A stretch of 64,000 bases of DNA from Pseudomonadales bacterium (GCA_024234435.1 JACKOF010000001.1:310001-374000); one strand, 5' to 3'. Shown: positions 50,885 to 61,106, counted from the first letter of the stretch. Notes: generated by a model from the letters alone, not told the origin. Numbers and translations are program-made.

Positions 50885-52447
50885 GTGGCTAAAGAAGAAA
50901 ACCCCAGTGACAAGGCTGTGAAAGATGAAGCCGGGAAAGGGCAACCTGATAACGGTCAGGAAGCGCTTCAATCCGAGCAGGCAGGGCAAGCAGTGCCCGG
51001 CAAGTCCGAAGATGTTCCCGTTGGTGAGGGTTCGCTAACCTCGCAGTCCAAGGTTTCAGATGACATGGCCTCGGTAGCGGCAAGCGGGCCTGCGGTAGCA
51101 CGCCAAAAATCGAGCGAGAAACTGTCGAAAAGCAAAGTCGATAAGAAAACAGAGGTGAAGGCATCCACTAAAAAAGCCGGTAATCCTGCTGTAACAAAAA
51201 AAACCAAACCCCGTCAGGACTCGTCTGTTGTGACGCCTTCTGTAACCGAAAAGGCCAAGCCGGGCCCGCAAGCAGGTTCGTCTGGAAACCATGAAACGGG
51301 TAAAAGCCAGACGCAAGAAAAGCCTGTTGAGCAGGCTGTTCCCCAAACCTCCGAAGACAAGCAGGGTACTTCAAACCAAAAAGATACCCCGACTAAAAAG
51401 GCCTCTAAAAGTGGTGGAATTTTCAGCGTGCTGTTGATTATTTTATTGCTGGCGGCCCTGGCTATGGGTGGGTACTGGATGTATACGCAGAGAGATCAGG
51501 GCGATGAATTGTTGCAGTTGATTAATCGTCAGCAGCAAACTGTCACCGCACTGGAGGCGATGCTGCGCGAAGAACGAATGCAGCGAGTGAAACAATCTGC
51601 TGTGCTGGAGGAAACGACCAATCATTTGCAGTTGAGACTCAATAGTCAGTCAAACAGGTTGCGAGAGCTGTCGACAACGACTCGAAATGACTGGCTGCTG
51701 GCGGAGGCGGAATATCTGATGCGCTTGGCTAATCAGCGACTGGTCACTGAGCGCAGTACTAAAAACCCTGTAGCACTATTGAATACGGCGGATGAAATAC
51801 TGCGGGATCTGGACGAAGTGGATCTGTTTCCGGTGCGCAAAAGTCTGGCGGAGGATATCACGGTACTGCAGATGGTTGTTGATGTTGACAGGGAAGGCTT
51901 GTTTCTGCGATTGGGCGCTTTGTCGGATCAGCTCGTCAAGTTGCCTTTGCTGGATCGGAACCCTGCCGGTGAAAAAGAGCCGTCGCCTACAACGTCAGAG
52001 GATGAGGCTGTACTGGGCTGGCAAGGTAGGCTGTTGAGCAGTATGCAGCATCTGGTTTCGCAGCTGTCAGACCTGATTCGTGTGCAGCGCAGAGATAAAC
52101 CTGTCGAACCTCTTTTATCGCAAGAAGAAGAACTCTTTGTGCGCCATAATCTGCGTATCCTGCTGGAGCAGGCACAATTGAGCCTGTTGCGGGAAGAGCA
52201 GGCAGTCTTTAAAGCGAGTCTGGATAAGGCCCAACACTGGGTCCGTCAGTATTTTCAGTTGAACGATAATGCCGACCGGTTAGTGACACAACTGGATGAC
52301 CTTGCACAGCAGCCAGTGGTTCAGACGTTGCCTGATATCTCCGGTAGTCTTGAAGCGCTGAGAGAGTATATTGACAGCTGGCACAAACGCCGCAAGGTTT
52401 CACCGGCTGACTCCGAGGTTGGTGGTGATCGTGAGGTTGCGCCATGA
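50885..52447 (+). CDS. hemX: HemX-like membrane protein
   Basis: A 520-residue protein with a low-complexity cytoplasmic N-terminus of about 175 residues rich in Lys, Ser, Glu, Gln and Pro, one TM helix (SVLLIILLLAALAMGGYWM), and a periplasmic coiled-coil region (from LLQLINRQQQTVTALEAML) of the HemX/DUF513 family. It was once annotated as a methyltransferase, but no catalytic motif is seen. It starts with GTG at 50885, and its stop overlaps the hemY start (ATGA). Confidence 0.87.
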   Translation: MAKEENPSDKAVKDEAGKGQPDNGQEALQSEQAGQAVPGKSEDVPVGEGSLTSQSKVSDDMASVAASGPAVARQKSSEKLSKSKVDKKTEVKASTKKAGNPAVTKKTKPRQDSSVVTPSVTEKAKPGPQAGSSGNHETGKSQTQEKPVEQAVPQTSEDKQGTSNQKDTPTKKASKSGGIFSVLLIILLLAALAMGGYWMYTQRDQGDELLQLINRQQQTVTALEAMLREERMQRVKQSAVLEETTNHLQLRLNSQSNRLRELSTTTRNDWLLAEAEYLMRLANQRLVTERSTKNPVALLNTADEILRDLDEVDLFPVRKSLAEDITVLQMVVDVDREGLFLRLGALSDQLVKLPLLDRNPAGEKEPSPTTSEDEAVLGWQGRLLSSMQHLVSQLSDLIRVQRRDKPVEPLLSQEEELFVRHNLRILLEQAQLSLLREEQAVFKASLDKAQHWVRQYFQLNDNADRLVTQLDDLAQQPVVQTLPDISGSLEALREYIDSWHKRRKVSPADSEVGGDREVAP

Positions 52448-53643
52448 GGCGACTGCTGCTGATTGTCGCATTGGTACTGTTAGTGGGCGGATTGATAGCC
52501 TGGCAAATGCAGTATGACAGTGGCTATGTGCTGATCTCTTATGGCAACTACAGCATTGATATGAGTATCTGGACAGCACTGTTAATACTCCTGCTGGCCA
52601 GCTTGCTGTGGCGGGCTGTCGGCGCGACGTGGCGGCTGATTCGGGCACCGGGCCAGGGTCTTCATTTGCACTGGTTTAACCGTGCAGAGCGTGGGCGAAA
52701 GCAAACAGCCAAAGGGCTACTGCAATTTATTGAGGGGCGCTGGGCACAGTCTATTCGCACATTAAAAAAGTCTGCTGGTCGATCTGAACTGCCTTTGGTT
52801 AACTGTCTTACTGCTGCTTTTGCTGCCCTAGAGCTGGGTGATTTTGAAGCGGCACGCAAACTGCTGCAACGAGCAGAGCAGATATCAGGCGGTGATATGT
52901 TTGCCGCTGATCTGCTGCGAGCCAGACTGTTGATCGCTGAACGCCATTATGAAGAGGCGCTGGCGCTATTAACCCGCTTGCATGAGGCTCAACCGAGTCA
53001 CGTGCAATTGTTGAGAATGTTGGTAGAAGCCTATCAGGGATTACATGATTGGGGAAATGCCGAGAAATTGCTGGCTGATTGCCGTCGCTATCGCGCTTTA
53101 CCCGAAGAACAGCTGGCGATGTTGGAGATCAGGGTTTATTCGGAGTTGTTGAAAGAGCAGGTTAGTAACGGGCAGGCCGGGCCCGAAATGCTTGTCTCAC
53201 TCTGGCAGGAAATACCTTCGCATATGCGTCGGAGCCGGCAGATTATGGAGGTCTATCTTGATAGTCTCCAGCGGGTGGGGGAATTCAGCCGAGCAGAGCA
53301 ATTGCTGAAGAAGATTCTTAAAAACGAATGGGATGACAAGCTGGTGAGACGTTTTGGCTTGCTTGGGAGTGAGGATCCTGCGACCCAGTTAAAAGTGGCC
53401 GAGGGGTGGTTGTCGGGTCATGCAAACAGTGCTGAATTGCAGCTTGCATTGGGGCGGATTTGTCAGAGAAATAAGTTTTGGGGCAAGGCCAGGGATTATT
53501 TTGAGTCATCTCTGGCGCTTGAGCCTCGCGCAGAAACATATGTCGAGCTGGCTCGATTAAACGCCCAGCTTGGCGATCAGGAGAAAAGTTTCCACTACTA
53601 TAAAAAGGGGTTGTCGCAGGAGAAATCACTGGGCCAATTGTAA
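52444..53643 (+). CDS. hemY: HemY-like protein with TPR repeats
   Basis: A 399-residue inner-membrane protein with two N-terminal TM helices (residues 3-21 and 42-63), then a cytoplasmic helical domain with tetratricopeptide-type repeats (for example DFEAARKLLQRAEQISGGDM). This is the enterobacterial-type HemY, not protoporphyrinogen oxidase. Its role in haem synthesis is suggested by the operon. Confidence 0.9.
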   Translation: MRRLLLIVALVLLVGGLIAWQMQYDSGYVLISYGNYSIDMSIWTALLILLLASLLWRAVGATWRLIRAPGQGLHLHWFNRAERGRKQTAKGLLQFIEGRWAQSIRTLKKSAGRSELPLVNCLTAAFAALELGDFEAARKLLQRAEQISGGDMFAADLLRARLLIAERHYEEALALLTRLHEAQPSHVQLLRMLVEAYQGLHDWGNAEKLLADCRRYRALPEEQLAMLEIRVYSELLKEQVSNGQAGPEMLVSLWQEIPSHMRRSRQIMEVYLDSLQRVGEFSRAEQLLKKILKNEWDDKLVRRFGLLGSEDPATQLKVAEGWLSGHANSAELQLALGRICQRNKFWGKARDYFESSLALEPRAETYVELARLNAQLGDQEKSFHYYKKGLSQEKSLGQL

Positions 53644-53676
53644 CGTTGAAAAAGAAAATTTATATCTGTTTGACAT

Positions 53677-53705
53677 AAAAAAGGCGCTCTTGATTTGAGC
53701 GCCTT
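53677..53705. terminator. Bidirectional terminator between hemY and pckA
   Basis: AAGGCGCTC / GAGCGCCTT with a 7-base loop. The plus-strand A run at 53677-53682 gives a U tract for pckA (minus strand), 26 bases past its stop. The hemY side has only TTGT after the stem. Confidence 0.85.
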
Positions 53706-53730
53706 GTACTGTCGGGTAGTGCGATTTCAA

Positions 53731-55293
53731 TTACAGTTGAGGACCCGCATCAACAATATTTTGCGGCACTTCAAAGCTCTTGAAGTTGTCAATAAACAGT
53801 CCTGCCAGTTTGGCAGCCTGTGCGTCGTAAGCTGCATCATCACCCCATGTAGCTTTAGGGTTCAGGTAGCTATTGTCCACACCAGGAACATCATTAGGGA
53901 TTTCCAGATTGAGAACAGGCAGCGTGGTTGTGGCTACGTCTTCCAAAGCGCCACTTTGAATCGCGGCGATAATGCCGCGGGTGACCGGGATCGGGAAACG
54001 GGAGCCTTTGCCTTCAGCGCCGCCAGCGCCACCCGTCCAGCCAGTGTTAACCAGATAGACTCGGCTGTCGAACTCTTCAATACGCTTCATCAGCAGTTCG
54101 GCATAAACCCCGGCCGGGCGAGGCATAAAGGGTGCCCCAAAACAGGTTGAGAACGCTGGCTGGATGCCTGATGCGGCGCCCATTTCCGTGGAGCCCACGC
54201 GAGCGGTGTAGCCACTCAGGAAGTGGTAGGCTGCAGCTTCTTTTGACAGGATTGATACTGGGGGTAATACGCCGGATACATCGCAGGTCAGGAAGATCAC
54301 ATTCTTGGGTTCGCCTGCACGGTTTTCCAGGCAGCGCATCTCCACATGTTCCAGTGGATAGCTGCAACGGCCATTCTCGGTGAGACTGGTGTCATCATAA
54401 TCGGCGGTGCGGGATTCTTCGCTGATGACCACGTTTTCAACAATAGCGCCGAAACGGATGGCGTCCCAGATAACGGGTTCGTTTTTCTGGCTCAGGTTGA
54501 TGGTTTTTGCGTAGCAGCCGCCTTCCATATTAAAGACAGAGCCTTTGGCCCAGCCATGCTCGTCGTCACCGATCAGATAGCGATCAGGGTCTGCAGACAA
54601 AGTGGTTTTACCGGTACCGGAGAGGCCGAAGAACAGGCAGGTATCACCGTTTTCTCCAACATTGGCCGCACAGTGCATAGGCATAACATCTTTTTCTGGC
54701 AGCAGGAAGTTTTGTACCGAGAACATGGCTTTTTTCATTTCGCCAGCGTATTTCAAGCCTGCAATCAATACTTTGCGTTGACCAATATTGATGATGCCGA
54801 CTACTTCACTGTTGGTGCCATCTCTTTCCGGATCGCAGACAAAGTTGGCGGCATGGAGTATTTGCCACTTTTCCTTGTTGGCGGGGTTGTATTTTCCAGG
54901 GCGGATAAACATGTTGCGACCGAACAGGTTGTGCCAGGCAGTTTCAGTCGTCACTTTAACCGGAATATAGTGCTCTTGGTCCTGGCCGACGTGCAGGTGT
55001 GAGATAAAGCGGTCGCGCTCGGCAATATGTGCCTCTACCCGGTCCCAGAGTGCGTTGAACTTGTCTTGCGGGAATGGGCGGTTGACTGCTCCCCAGGCGA
55101 TATCATCCTGAGTGCTGGGTTCTTCAACAATAAAACGGTCTGCGGGGGAGCGGCCGGTCCGCTCACCGGTAACGGCAACCAGTGCACCAGTATCAGACAG
55201 GCGACCTTCGCCCCGTTGAATAGCTTTTTCAATCAGCTCCGCCGAGCTCAGATCGGTGTAGGTTTTTACCGCAGAGTTTTCAATTTGCGTCAT
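53731..55293 (-). CDS. pckA: Phosphoenolpyruvate carboxykinase (ATP)
   Basis: A 520-residue gluconeogenic enzyme converting oxaloacetate and ATP to phosphoenolpyruvate. Visible are RSPADRFIVEEP near the start, the P-loop GLSGTGKTTLSADP, kinase-1a/2 region IGDDEHGWAKGSVFNMEGGCYAK, and the adenine-site PVTRGIIAAI. The start at 55293 (MTQIENSAV) matches the family; the frame runs 12 codons further. With the propionate operon, it would route succinyl-CoA carbon into sugars. Confidence 0.95.
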   Translation of the reverse strand: MTQIENSAVKTYTDLSSAELIEKAIQRGEGRLSDTGALVAVTGERTGRSPADRFIVEEPSTQDDIAWGAVNRPFPQDKFNALWDRVEAHIAERDRFISHLHVGQDQEHYIPVKVTTETAWHNLFGRNMFIRPGKYNPANKEKWQILHAANFVCDPERDGTNSEVVGIINIGQRKVLIAGLKYAGEMKKAMFSVQNFLLPEKDVMPMHCAANVGENGDTCLFFGLSGTGKTTLSADPDRYLIGDDEHGWAKGSVFNMEGGCYAKTINLSQKNEPVIWDAIRFGAIVENVVISEESRTADYDDTSLTENGRCSYPLEHVEMRCLENRAGEPKNVIFLTCDVSGVLPPVSILSKEAAAYHFLSGYTARVGSTEMGAASGIQPAFSTCFGAPFMPRPAGVYAELLMKRIEEFDSRVYLVNTGWTGGAGGAEGKGSRFPIPVTRGIIAAIQSGALEDVATTTLPVLNLEIPNDVPGVDNSYLNPKATWGDDAAYDAQAAKLAGLFIDNFKSFEVPQNIVDAGPQL

Positions 55294-55413
55294 AGTGTTG
55301 ATCCTGTCCTGTAGTCTTTGCGGGGGCACCGCTTTTGTTCACCGGATCTTCGAACTGCACCATATCGGAGCCCGGGTATTTAAAGGCGGGCAATTATGCC
55401 AGAAAATGATTGA

Positions 55414-56304
55414 TTAGTGCAGCACTGGAGGCTGACCGAAAAAGATATTTTTAATATCTTCCTCGCTAAAGCGGTACGAATGCTGGCAGAAATGGCAATC
55501 CATGGTAACTTCGCCCAGTTCCGAGATGATGGACAACAGTTCTTCCTGGCCAATACTGCTCAGAGCCTGTCGGGTTCTCTCCATTGAACAGCTGCATTTG
55601 AACTGCAGCTCGGTTGAACCCAGAAGACGCAGTTGGTCCTGGTGAAACAGGCGAAATAACAGGGTTTCCTGGTCGAGATTGAGTTGCTCTTCAGCGGTTA
55701 TTGTTTCGGCCAGCTGAGTAACATGTTGCCAAATTTGCCGGTTTTTTGCCTCATCTGCCTCCAGTTGCCTGGGAAGCGCCTGCAGTAACAGGCCTCCAGA
55801 GCGGTTCTGGTCCGCTTCGAGCCAGAATCGGGTGGGCAGCTGCTCTGATTGGGAAAAATAGTCTTCCAGGCATTTTGAAAGTGATGCGGATTCCAGTGGA
55901 ACAATACCCTGGTAACGCTCACCTTGGGCCGGATCTATGGTGACAGCGAGATGTCCTTTGCCGATAAGTTGGCCAAGGCTGGCGTCGTCTGTAAAAATCG
56001 CAGAGTTGTCAAATTGCGCCAAACCTCTCAGTGCGTGATGTCGGGTGCAATCCACCATGATCATTGAGAGCGGGCCATCGCCACGTGCTTGCAGGGTGAT
56101 GACTCCGTCAAATTTGAGTGTGGCACTCATGAGTCCGGCAGCAGCCAGCATTTCGCCCAGCAGATTCGCAATTGCCGGTGGATAGTTGCGATGTCGAATA
56201 ATTTCCTGATAGCTTGCTTCCAGCGTAACGATGCCGCCGCGAATATCGGAGTGCTCGAAAATGAAGCGCTGTATTCTGTCTGCGTCTGATTTTATGTTTG
56301 CCAT
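55414..56304 (-). CDS. hslO: Redox-regulated chaperone Hsp33
   Basis: A 296-residue holdase activated by oxidation. The C-terminal zinc switch has CSCSMERT (CxC) and CHFC (CxxC) in the last 50 residues; the N-terminal domain starts with SDADRIQRFIFEHSDIRGGI. The start at 56304 matches family length; the frame continues 117 codons upstream with no family resemblance. It sits with hslR and yrfG, a common group. Confidence 0.95.
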   Translation of the reverse strand: MANIKSDADRIQRFIFEHSDIRGGIVTLEASYQEIIRHRNYPPAIANLLGEMLAAAGLMSATLKFDGVITLQARGDGPLSMIMVDCTRHHALRGLAQFDNSAIFTDDASLGQLIGKGHLAVTIDPAQGERYQGIVPLESASLSKCLEDYFSQSEQLPTRFWLEADQNRSGGLLLQALPRQLEADEAKNRQIWQHVTQLAETITAEEQLNLDQETLLFRLFHQDQLRLLGSTELQFKCSCSMERTRQALSSIGQEELLSIISELGEVTMDCHFCQHSYRFSEEDIKNIFFGQPPVLH

Positions 56305-56431
56305 TGGTGATTTGCAGGTTGTGAGTACCGGGGCGCGCAATGTAGGTGAGATGCTTGCCTCTGTCCAGTGCCCATGAATGATAACGCTGCCTGTGAAGCG
56401 TTGCATTAACAGTCTGGGATTAGGTAGGCAG

Positions 56432-56857
56432 TCAACTATTATCCTGTTTGAAGCGGTGGATATGGCGACGCTGTTTTTTGTCGGGTTTCTGGCGCGGAGG
56501 CTGGAAACTATCCCTTGCAGCACGCCGTGTAGCAGCTTGCTCTTCTCTTGTGCGTCGGCTTTGTTCTGTTTCACGATAAAGTAGAGCCGCTTCGTTGGCG
56601 CTTCGGCGTTGTGCCGATAATGCAGTGACAACGACAGTTCTCTCTTCCTGGCCACGAGTGATTTTCAGTTCTGAGTTAACACTGATTTCTTTTGCCGGCT
56701 TTGCCCGCTGGCCGTCGATATGAATCTTTCCTCCGGTAATCGCTTCTTTGGCGAGTGCTCTGGTTTTGAAAAAGCGGGCAGCCCACAGCCATTTGTCCAG
56801 ACGTATCTTTTTGTCTGAAGGTGTTGTGGTTGATTCATCGTGGTTGCTCGATTTCAC
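56432..56857 (-). CDS. hslR: Hsp15, S4-domain RNA-binding ribosome rescue factor
   Basis: A 141-residue heat-shock protein that binds 50S subunits carrying a stalled nascent chain. The S4 domain is RLDKWLWAARFFKTRALAKE (residues 19-38) and onward, followed by a basic C-terminal tail. Its start ATG overlaps the yrfG stop (ATGA), so the two are coupled. Confidence 0.93.
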   Translation of the reverse strand: MKSSNHDESTTTPSDKKIRLDKWLWAARFFKTRALAKEAITGGKIHIDGQRAKPAKEISVNSELKITRGQEERTVVVTALSAQRRSANEAALLYRETEQSRRTREEQAATRRAARDSFQPPRQKPDKKQRRHIHRFKQDNS

Positions 56858-57528
56858 GAGGTGCCGGGGCTGTTGTCGGGAAATATTTCGTTAAAGTGAG
56901 TAATGCTGGGGAACCGGTTGCTACTGGATGGTTGCTGCTGGCTATCCGGTTGCCGTATTCCCAGAACCTGGCTAATACCATATGCGCGGGCTGCTTCAAG
57001 GATGGTTTCAGAATCATCGATAAACAGGGTTTTGTCGGGTGCAAACTGTATTTCCTTTTGCAGTTTTTGCCAGAACAGCGGTGATTCCTTGGGATATCCG
57101 TATTGATGGGAAGAAATAATGGTATCCAGAGCTCCCTGAATGCCGGTGACCGAGAGCTTTAGTTCAAGGCTTTTGGGGTGTGCGTTGGTGACAAGCACTC
57201 TTTTTTTATTTTTTGCTGCGAGTTGCTGCAAAAACTCCTGCACGAAAGGACGCTCCTGTATCAGATGTTGAATTTCATCCTTGAGCGCCCGTATATCCAG
57301 TGAAAGCTCATCGGACCAGTATTCCAGGCAGTACCAGTCCAGAGTGCCGCGCTTTTCGTTGAATCGCTGATGGAGGTTTCGAATGGCTTGGTCGGGACAA
57401 ACATTGTGATGGTCTGCGTATCGTTGTGGCAGGTGGTTAAGCCAGAAAAAATTGTCGAAGTGCAAGTCCAGCAAGGTGCCGTCCATGTCCAGTAATACGG
57501 TGTCAATGGTGTTCCAGTTAATGTTCAA
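56854..57528 (-). CDS. yrfG: GMP/IMP nucleotidase YrfG (HAD family)
   Basis: A 224-residue HAD phosphatase that dephosphorylates GMP and IMP in E. coli. Motif I is VLLDMDGTLLDLHFDNF (nucleophile Asp), motif II VLVTNAHPKS, motif III/IV region TLFIDDSETILEAAR. It lies upstream of hslR in the same transcript. Confidence 0.9.
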   Translation of the reverse strand: MNINWNTIDTVLLDMDGTLLDLHFDNFFWLNHLPQRYADHHNVCPDQAIRNLHQRFNEKRGTLDWYCLEYWSDELSLDIRALKDEIQHLIQERPFVQEFLQQLAAKNKKRVLVTNAHPKSLELKLSVTGIQGALDTIISSHQYGYPKESPLFWQKLQKEIQFAPDKTLFIDDSETILEAARAYGISQVLGIRQPDSQQQPSSSNRFPSITHFNEIFPDNSPGTS

Positions 57529-57632
57529 AATACTGTTGTGCTCGTGGAGAGTTAAGTTCTGCTAAAGTGATTGTCTGGATGCAAAGGATTGTAGAAGAGG
57601 TATTAAAACGCAACACTGGATAAGGCGAAAGA

Positions 57633-58478
57633 ATGAATTTTCATAGTGACAATGCTCTTGATCAGATCCCTGTTAAAGCGGTCTTGAAATCTGTGGTTGA
57701 AATCGCCCGCCAGGCCGGCGAGGCTATTCTCACGATTTATAACAGTGTTGAAAGCATAAATGTCACGATGAAGAGTGATAATTCCCCGCTTACGGCAGCC
57801 GATCTGACCGCTAACCGCATTATTTGTGACGGCTTGGGTGCTTTGTTGCCTGGTGTTCCGGTGCTTTCCGAAGAGGCAGAAATACCGGGCTATGAAGAGA
57901 GAAGCTCCTGGCGGCGGTATTGGCTTGTTGATCCTCTGGATGGCACGAAGGAGTTTATTCAACGCAATGGTGAGTTTACGGTCAATATCGCACTTATCGA
58001 GAATGGGGTGCCGGTCATGGGGGTGGTGTATGTGCCGGTAAAGCGCATTTCCTACTGGGGCGGGCAAGGGCTGGGTGCATTCAAGTGTGAGAATGGTGTT
58101 GAGGCGGCGATTCAGACGTGCAAGCTTCAGGATGGAAAGCCGGTAACAGTGGTTGCCAGCCGACGACATGGCGTTGACGCTTTGACAAAGCTGTTGGGAC
58201 GAGTCACTGGCAAATTTAATTCAGTGGAAATCTTAAATATCGGCAGCTCTTTAAAATTATGCCTTGTTGCGGAAGGTGTTGCCGATTTTTATCCCCGAAT
58301 GGCTCCGACTTCCGAGTGGGATACTGCGGCGGCGCAAGCAATTGTAGAAGCGGCGGGTGGTCGGGTTGTCGACGACAATCTGAGTGTTCTGCGCTACAAC
58401 ATGAAAGCAGACTTACTGAACCCCTACTTTTATGTCATAGGCGACACTGAGTATGACTGGCCAGGTGTGCTGGCGTGA
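57633..58478 (+). CDS. cysQ: 3'(2'),5'-bisphosphate nucleotidase CysQ
   Basis: A 281-residue Mg-dependent, lithium-sensitive phosphatase that removes PAP from sulfate assimilation. It shows the metal site VLSEEAE, the signature DPLDGTKEFIQRNGEFTVNI, and WDTAAAQAIVEAAGG. It is divergent from yrfG. Confidence 0.95.
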   Translation: MNFHSDNALDQIPVKAVLKSVVEIARQAGEAILTIYNSVESINVTMKSDNSPLTAADLTANRIICDGLGALLPGVPVLSEEAEIPGYEERSSWRRYWLVDPLDGTKEFIQRNGEFTVNIALIENGVPVMGVVYVPVKRISYWGGQGLGAFKCENGVEAAIQTCKLQDGKPVTVVASRRHGVDALTKLLGRVTGKFNSVEILNIGSSLKLCLVAEGVADFYPRMAPTSEWDTAAAQAIVEAAGGRVVDDNLSVLRYNMKADLLNPYFYVIGDTEYDWPGVLA

Positions 58479-58535
58479 AGTCTGGGATTGAGCGGCGAGA
58501 AGTCACTTTCTGTGTCGGGTTGCTGTTCCATGCAT

Positions 58536-61106
58536 TTAAAAAATATCTTCCGGCAGCACAGAATTGTTTCTTTTGCTTCCTCCGGAGTCGGGGGCATCTT
58601 TTGACAGCTCAGGAACGTCCTCCTTGCGGAATATTTCAAAAATTGCGTTAGGGTCCGAAGGGTTGGCCCGGGTTCCGGTGGTCGGGTTTATTTTTACGGT
58701 AACCAGCCCCTCTGGCTGTAGTCTGATAACCTCGGGCTTGCCTTTTAATGCGGTAGCCATAAAGTCGATCCAGATAGGTAAAGCAGCAGAACCGCCGTAC
58801 TCATTGCGACCAAGTGAGCGATTTTCGTCGTACCCGAGCCATGCTGTTGCAACGATGTGGGGACTGTAACCCGAAAACCAGGCGTCGCGAGGGCCATTGG
58901 TGGTGCCTGTTTTACCGGCGATATCGGCGCGTTTGAGCACAAGTGCTTTTTTGCCGGTGCCTTTTTTGATGACATCCTTGAGGATGTCATCAATGATAAA
59001 AGCTGCCCGCTCATCAACGACCCTGGGTGCCGCAGGTAGATCAATCGATGGTATGGAATGCGATTTTTTTATTGGCGCTGTTGTTGAAGGTGAGTTTTTT
59101 ACAGCCGGTTCTTCGAGCGCCAACTCTGTTGCCAGGTCGTCTAGCGCGAGACCAAGAGAGTCGTTGTTCTCTTGAGTTGCAAGGTCCTCCAGTGGTTCTG
59201 CTTTCTTTTTGCAATCTCGACAGACAGTCAACGGTGTGGCGCGGAATAAAACGTTGCCATCTTTATCTGTGATGTGGCTAATAAGATAAGGTTCCACCTT
59301 GAAGCCACCGTTGGCAAGCACGGCATAACCCGTCGCGATTTTCAAGGGTGTGGTAGCATAACTGCCTAATACCAGAGACAGGTCTCTGGGCAGTGATGCT
59401 GCGTCAAAGCCGAATCGCTCCAGGCCATCGATAGCGCGGTTTACTCCCAGTGCACGCAGCAGGCGGATAGAGACCATGTTGCGAGACAGATACAGTGCCT
59501 TTCGCAGGCGGGTAGGGCCGTAGAATTTGCCGCTATCATTTTCCGGTCGCCAATAGCTTTCCAGAAGGTTGTCTTGAAAGACCACAGGTGCATCGTTGAT
59601 TATGCTGGCGGCAGTGAAACCATTTTCCAATGCTGTTGTGTAAATAAAAGGTTTGAAGTTTGAGCCGGGCTGTCTCTCTGCCTGTGTCGCCCGGTTAAAG
59701 TTACTCTGGCTGAAATTAAAGCCGCCAACCAGCGCGCGAATGGCGCCGTCGTCAGGATTTAAGGCGACGATGGCCGCCTGAGCCTGTGGTAACTGAGCTA
59801 TTTTCCAGCTGCCATCGGTTGCTGCCGTTACCCTGATCAGGTCTCCCGGCTTGAAGTGGCCCTCGGTCGATTCAATGGGCGCTGAGCGGCTATTTTGGGT
59901 ACGGTACATGCGTAACCCCTTTAGACCATTTTCCCAGTTAACCACACCAGTTGCATTGCCAGCGAAAACAATGTCCAGCGATTGGGCGGTTACGCCGGAT
60001 ACAATGGCCGGTCTCAGGTTGTCGATACTGGAGGTTTGCCTGAGTACTTCCTGCCATTTCTCAGTGTTCGCAATGCGCTGTTCGGGCCCCCGATAACCAT
60101 GCCGGGTGTCATAGTTAGTTACGCCCGACTGTATGGCCTGTTGGGCGGTGGCCTGTAATACGCTGTCCACAGTGGTAAATACCTGATAGCCATCGGTGTA
60201 CGCCTGGCTGCCAAATTTGTCGAGTATCTCTCTGCGCGCCATTTCGGCAATATAGGGTGCATAAAGATCTGTTTTGTAGCCGTGATAGCTGGCCGATACC
60301 GGTTGATTTACAGCGAGCTGGAACTGTTCCGGGGTAAGGTATCCCAAGTGGTGCATGCGCTTGAGAATCCAGTTGCGACGTATCAGCGCCCGCTCGGGGT
60401 TAGCAATAGGGTTATAGGCGGACGGGGCCTTTGGCAGGCCCGCTATCATGGCGAGCTGCGCAGTGTTCAGCTGTTTGATGGATTTACCGTAGTAAACCTG
60501 TGCTGCGGCCTCGACCCCGTATGCGCGGTTTCCAAGATAAATTTTGTTGGCATACAGTGTGAGAATTTCTTCTTTTGTGAGCTCTTCCTCAATTCGAAGA
60601 GACAGGAGAATCTCATTAAACTTCCGGGTGAATGTCTGCGTGCTGCTCAAAAAGAAGTTACGTGCCACCTGCATGGTGATGGTGCTGCCACCGCTTTGGA
60701 TCTCTCCGCTGACCACAAGCTGTGACGCTGCGCGAAGCAGGCCTTTGAAATCAACACCGTTGTGAGAGTAGAAACTGTCGTCTTCGGCGGATAATAGCGC
60801 CTGAATAAAAGTTGCCGGAATATCTTCAAATGAGATAGGTGTGCGCCGTTTCTCACCAAATTCGCCAATTAATTGCGAATTTTGTGAATAGATCCTCAAT
60901 GGAATCTGTAATTTTACCTCTTTTAGGGTTTCCACCGTTGGTAATTTGGGGCTAAGGTAGAGGTATAACGATGCGCTCACAAGTAATGTTCCGCCTAATG
61001 ACAGGGCGGACATCCAGAGAGCAAAGCGTTTAAAATGTTGGAATTTGATAATTTGATGCTCGGCTAAATTTAACGGATCGCCATTATAAGGCGATAAGAT
61101 AATCAT
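58536..61106 (-). CDS. mrcA: Penicillin-binding protein 1A
   Basis: An 856-residue bifunctional peptidoglycan synthase. It has an N-terminal TM helix (about residues 33-52), a glycosyltransferase domain with ALLSAEDDSFYSHNGVDFKG, GGSTITMQVARN and KIYLGNRAYGVEAAAQ, an OB-like insertion and a transpeptidase domain with GSNFKPFIY (nucleophile Ser), SRN and KTGTTNGPRDAW. The exact start is unsure because no clear ribosome-binding site was seen. It is divergent from pilM, as is usual for ponA. Confidence 0.95.
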   Translation of the reverse strand: MIILSPYNGDPLNLAEHQIIKFQHFKRFALWMSALSLGGTLLVSASLYLYLSPKLPTVETLKEVKLQIPLRIYSQNSQLIGEFGEKRRTPISFEDIPATFIQALLSAEDDSFYSHNGVDFKGLLRAASQLVVSGEIQSGGSTITMQVARNFFLSSTQTFTRKFNEILLSLRIEEELTKEEILTLYANKIYLGNRAYGVEAAAQVYYGKSIKQLNTAQLAMIAGLPKAPSAYNPIANPERALIRRNWILKRMHHLGYLTPEQFQLAVNQPVSASYHGYKTDLYAPYIAEMARREILDKFGSQAYTDGYQVFTTVDSVLQATAQQAIQSGVTNYDTRHGYRGPEQRIANTEKWQEVLRQTSSIDNLRPAIVSGVTAQSLDIVFAGNATGVVNWENGLKGLRMYRTQNSRSAPIESTEGHFKPGDLIRVTAATDGSWKIAQLPQAQAAIVALNPDDGAIRALVGGFNFSQSNFNRATQAERQPGSNFKPFIYTTALENGFTAASIINDAPVVFQDNLLESYWRPENDSGKFYGPTRLRKALYLSRNMVSIRLLRALGVNRAIDGLERFGFDAASLPRDLSLVLGSYATTPLKIATGYAVLANGGFKVEPYLISHITDKDGNVLFRATPLTVCRDCKKKAEPLEDLATQENNDSLGLALDDLATELALEEPAVKNSPSTTAPIKKSHSIPSIDLPAAPRVVDERAAFIIDDILKDVIKKGTGKKALVLKRADIAGKTGTTNGPRDAWFSGYSPHIVATAWLGYDENRSLGRNEYGGSAALPIWIDFMATALKGKPEVIRLQPEGLVTVKINPTTGTRANPSDPNAIFEIFRKEDVPELSKDAPDSGGSKRNNSVLPEDIF

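Noticed and set aside
55414..56655. Longer Hsp33 frame with 117 extra N-terminal residues
   Set aside because: The extra part has no Hsp33 similarity, and the start at 56304 gives the normal family length.
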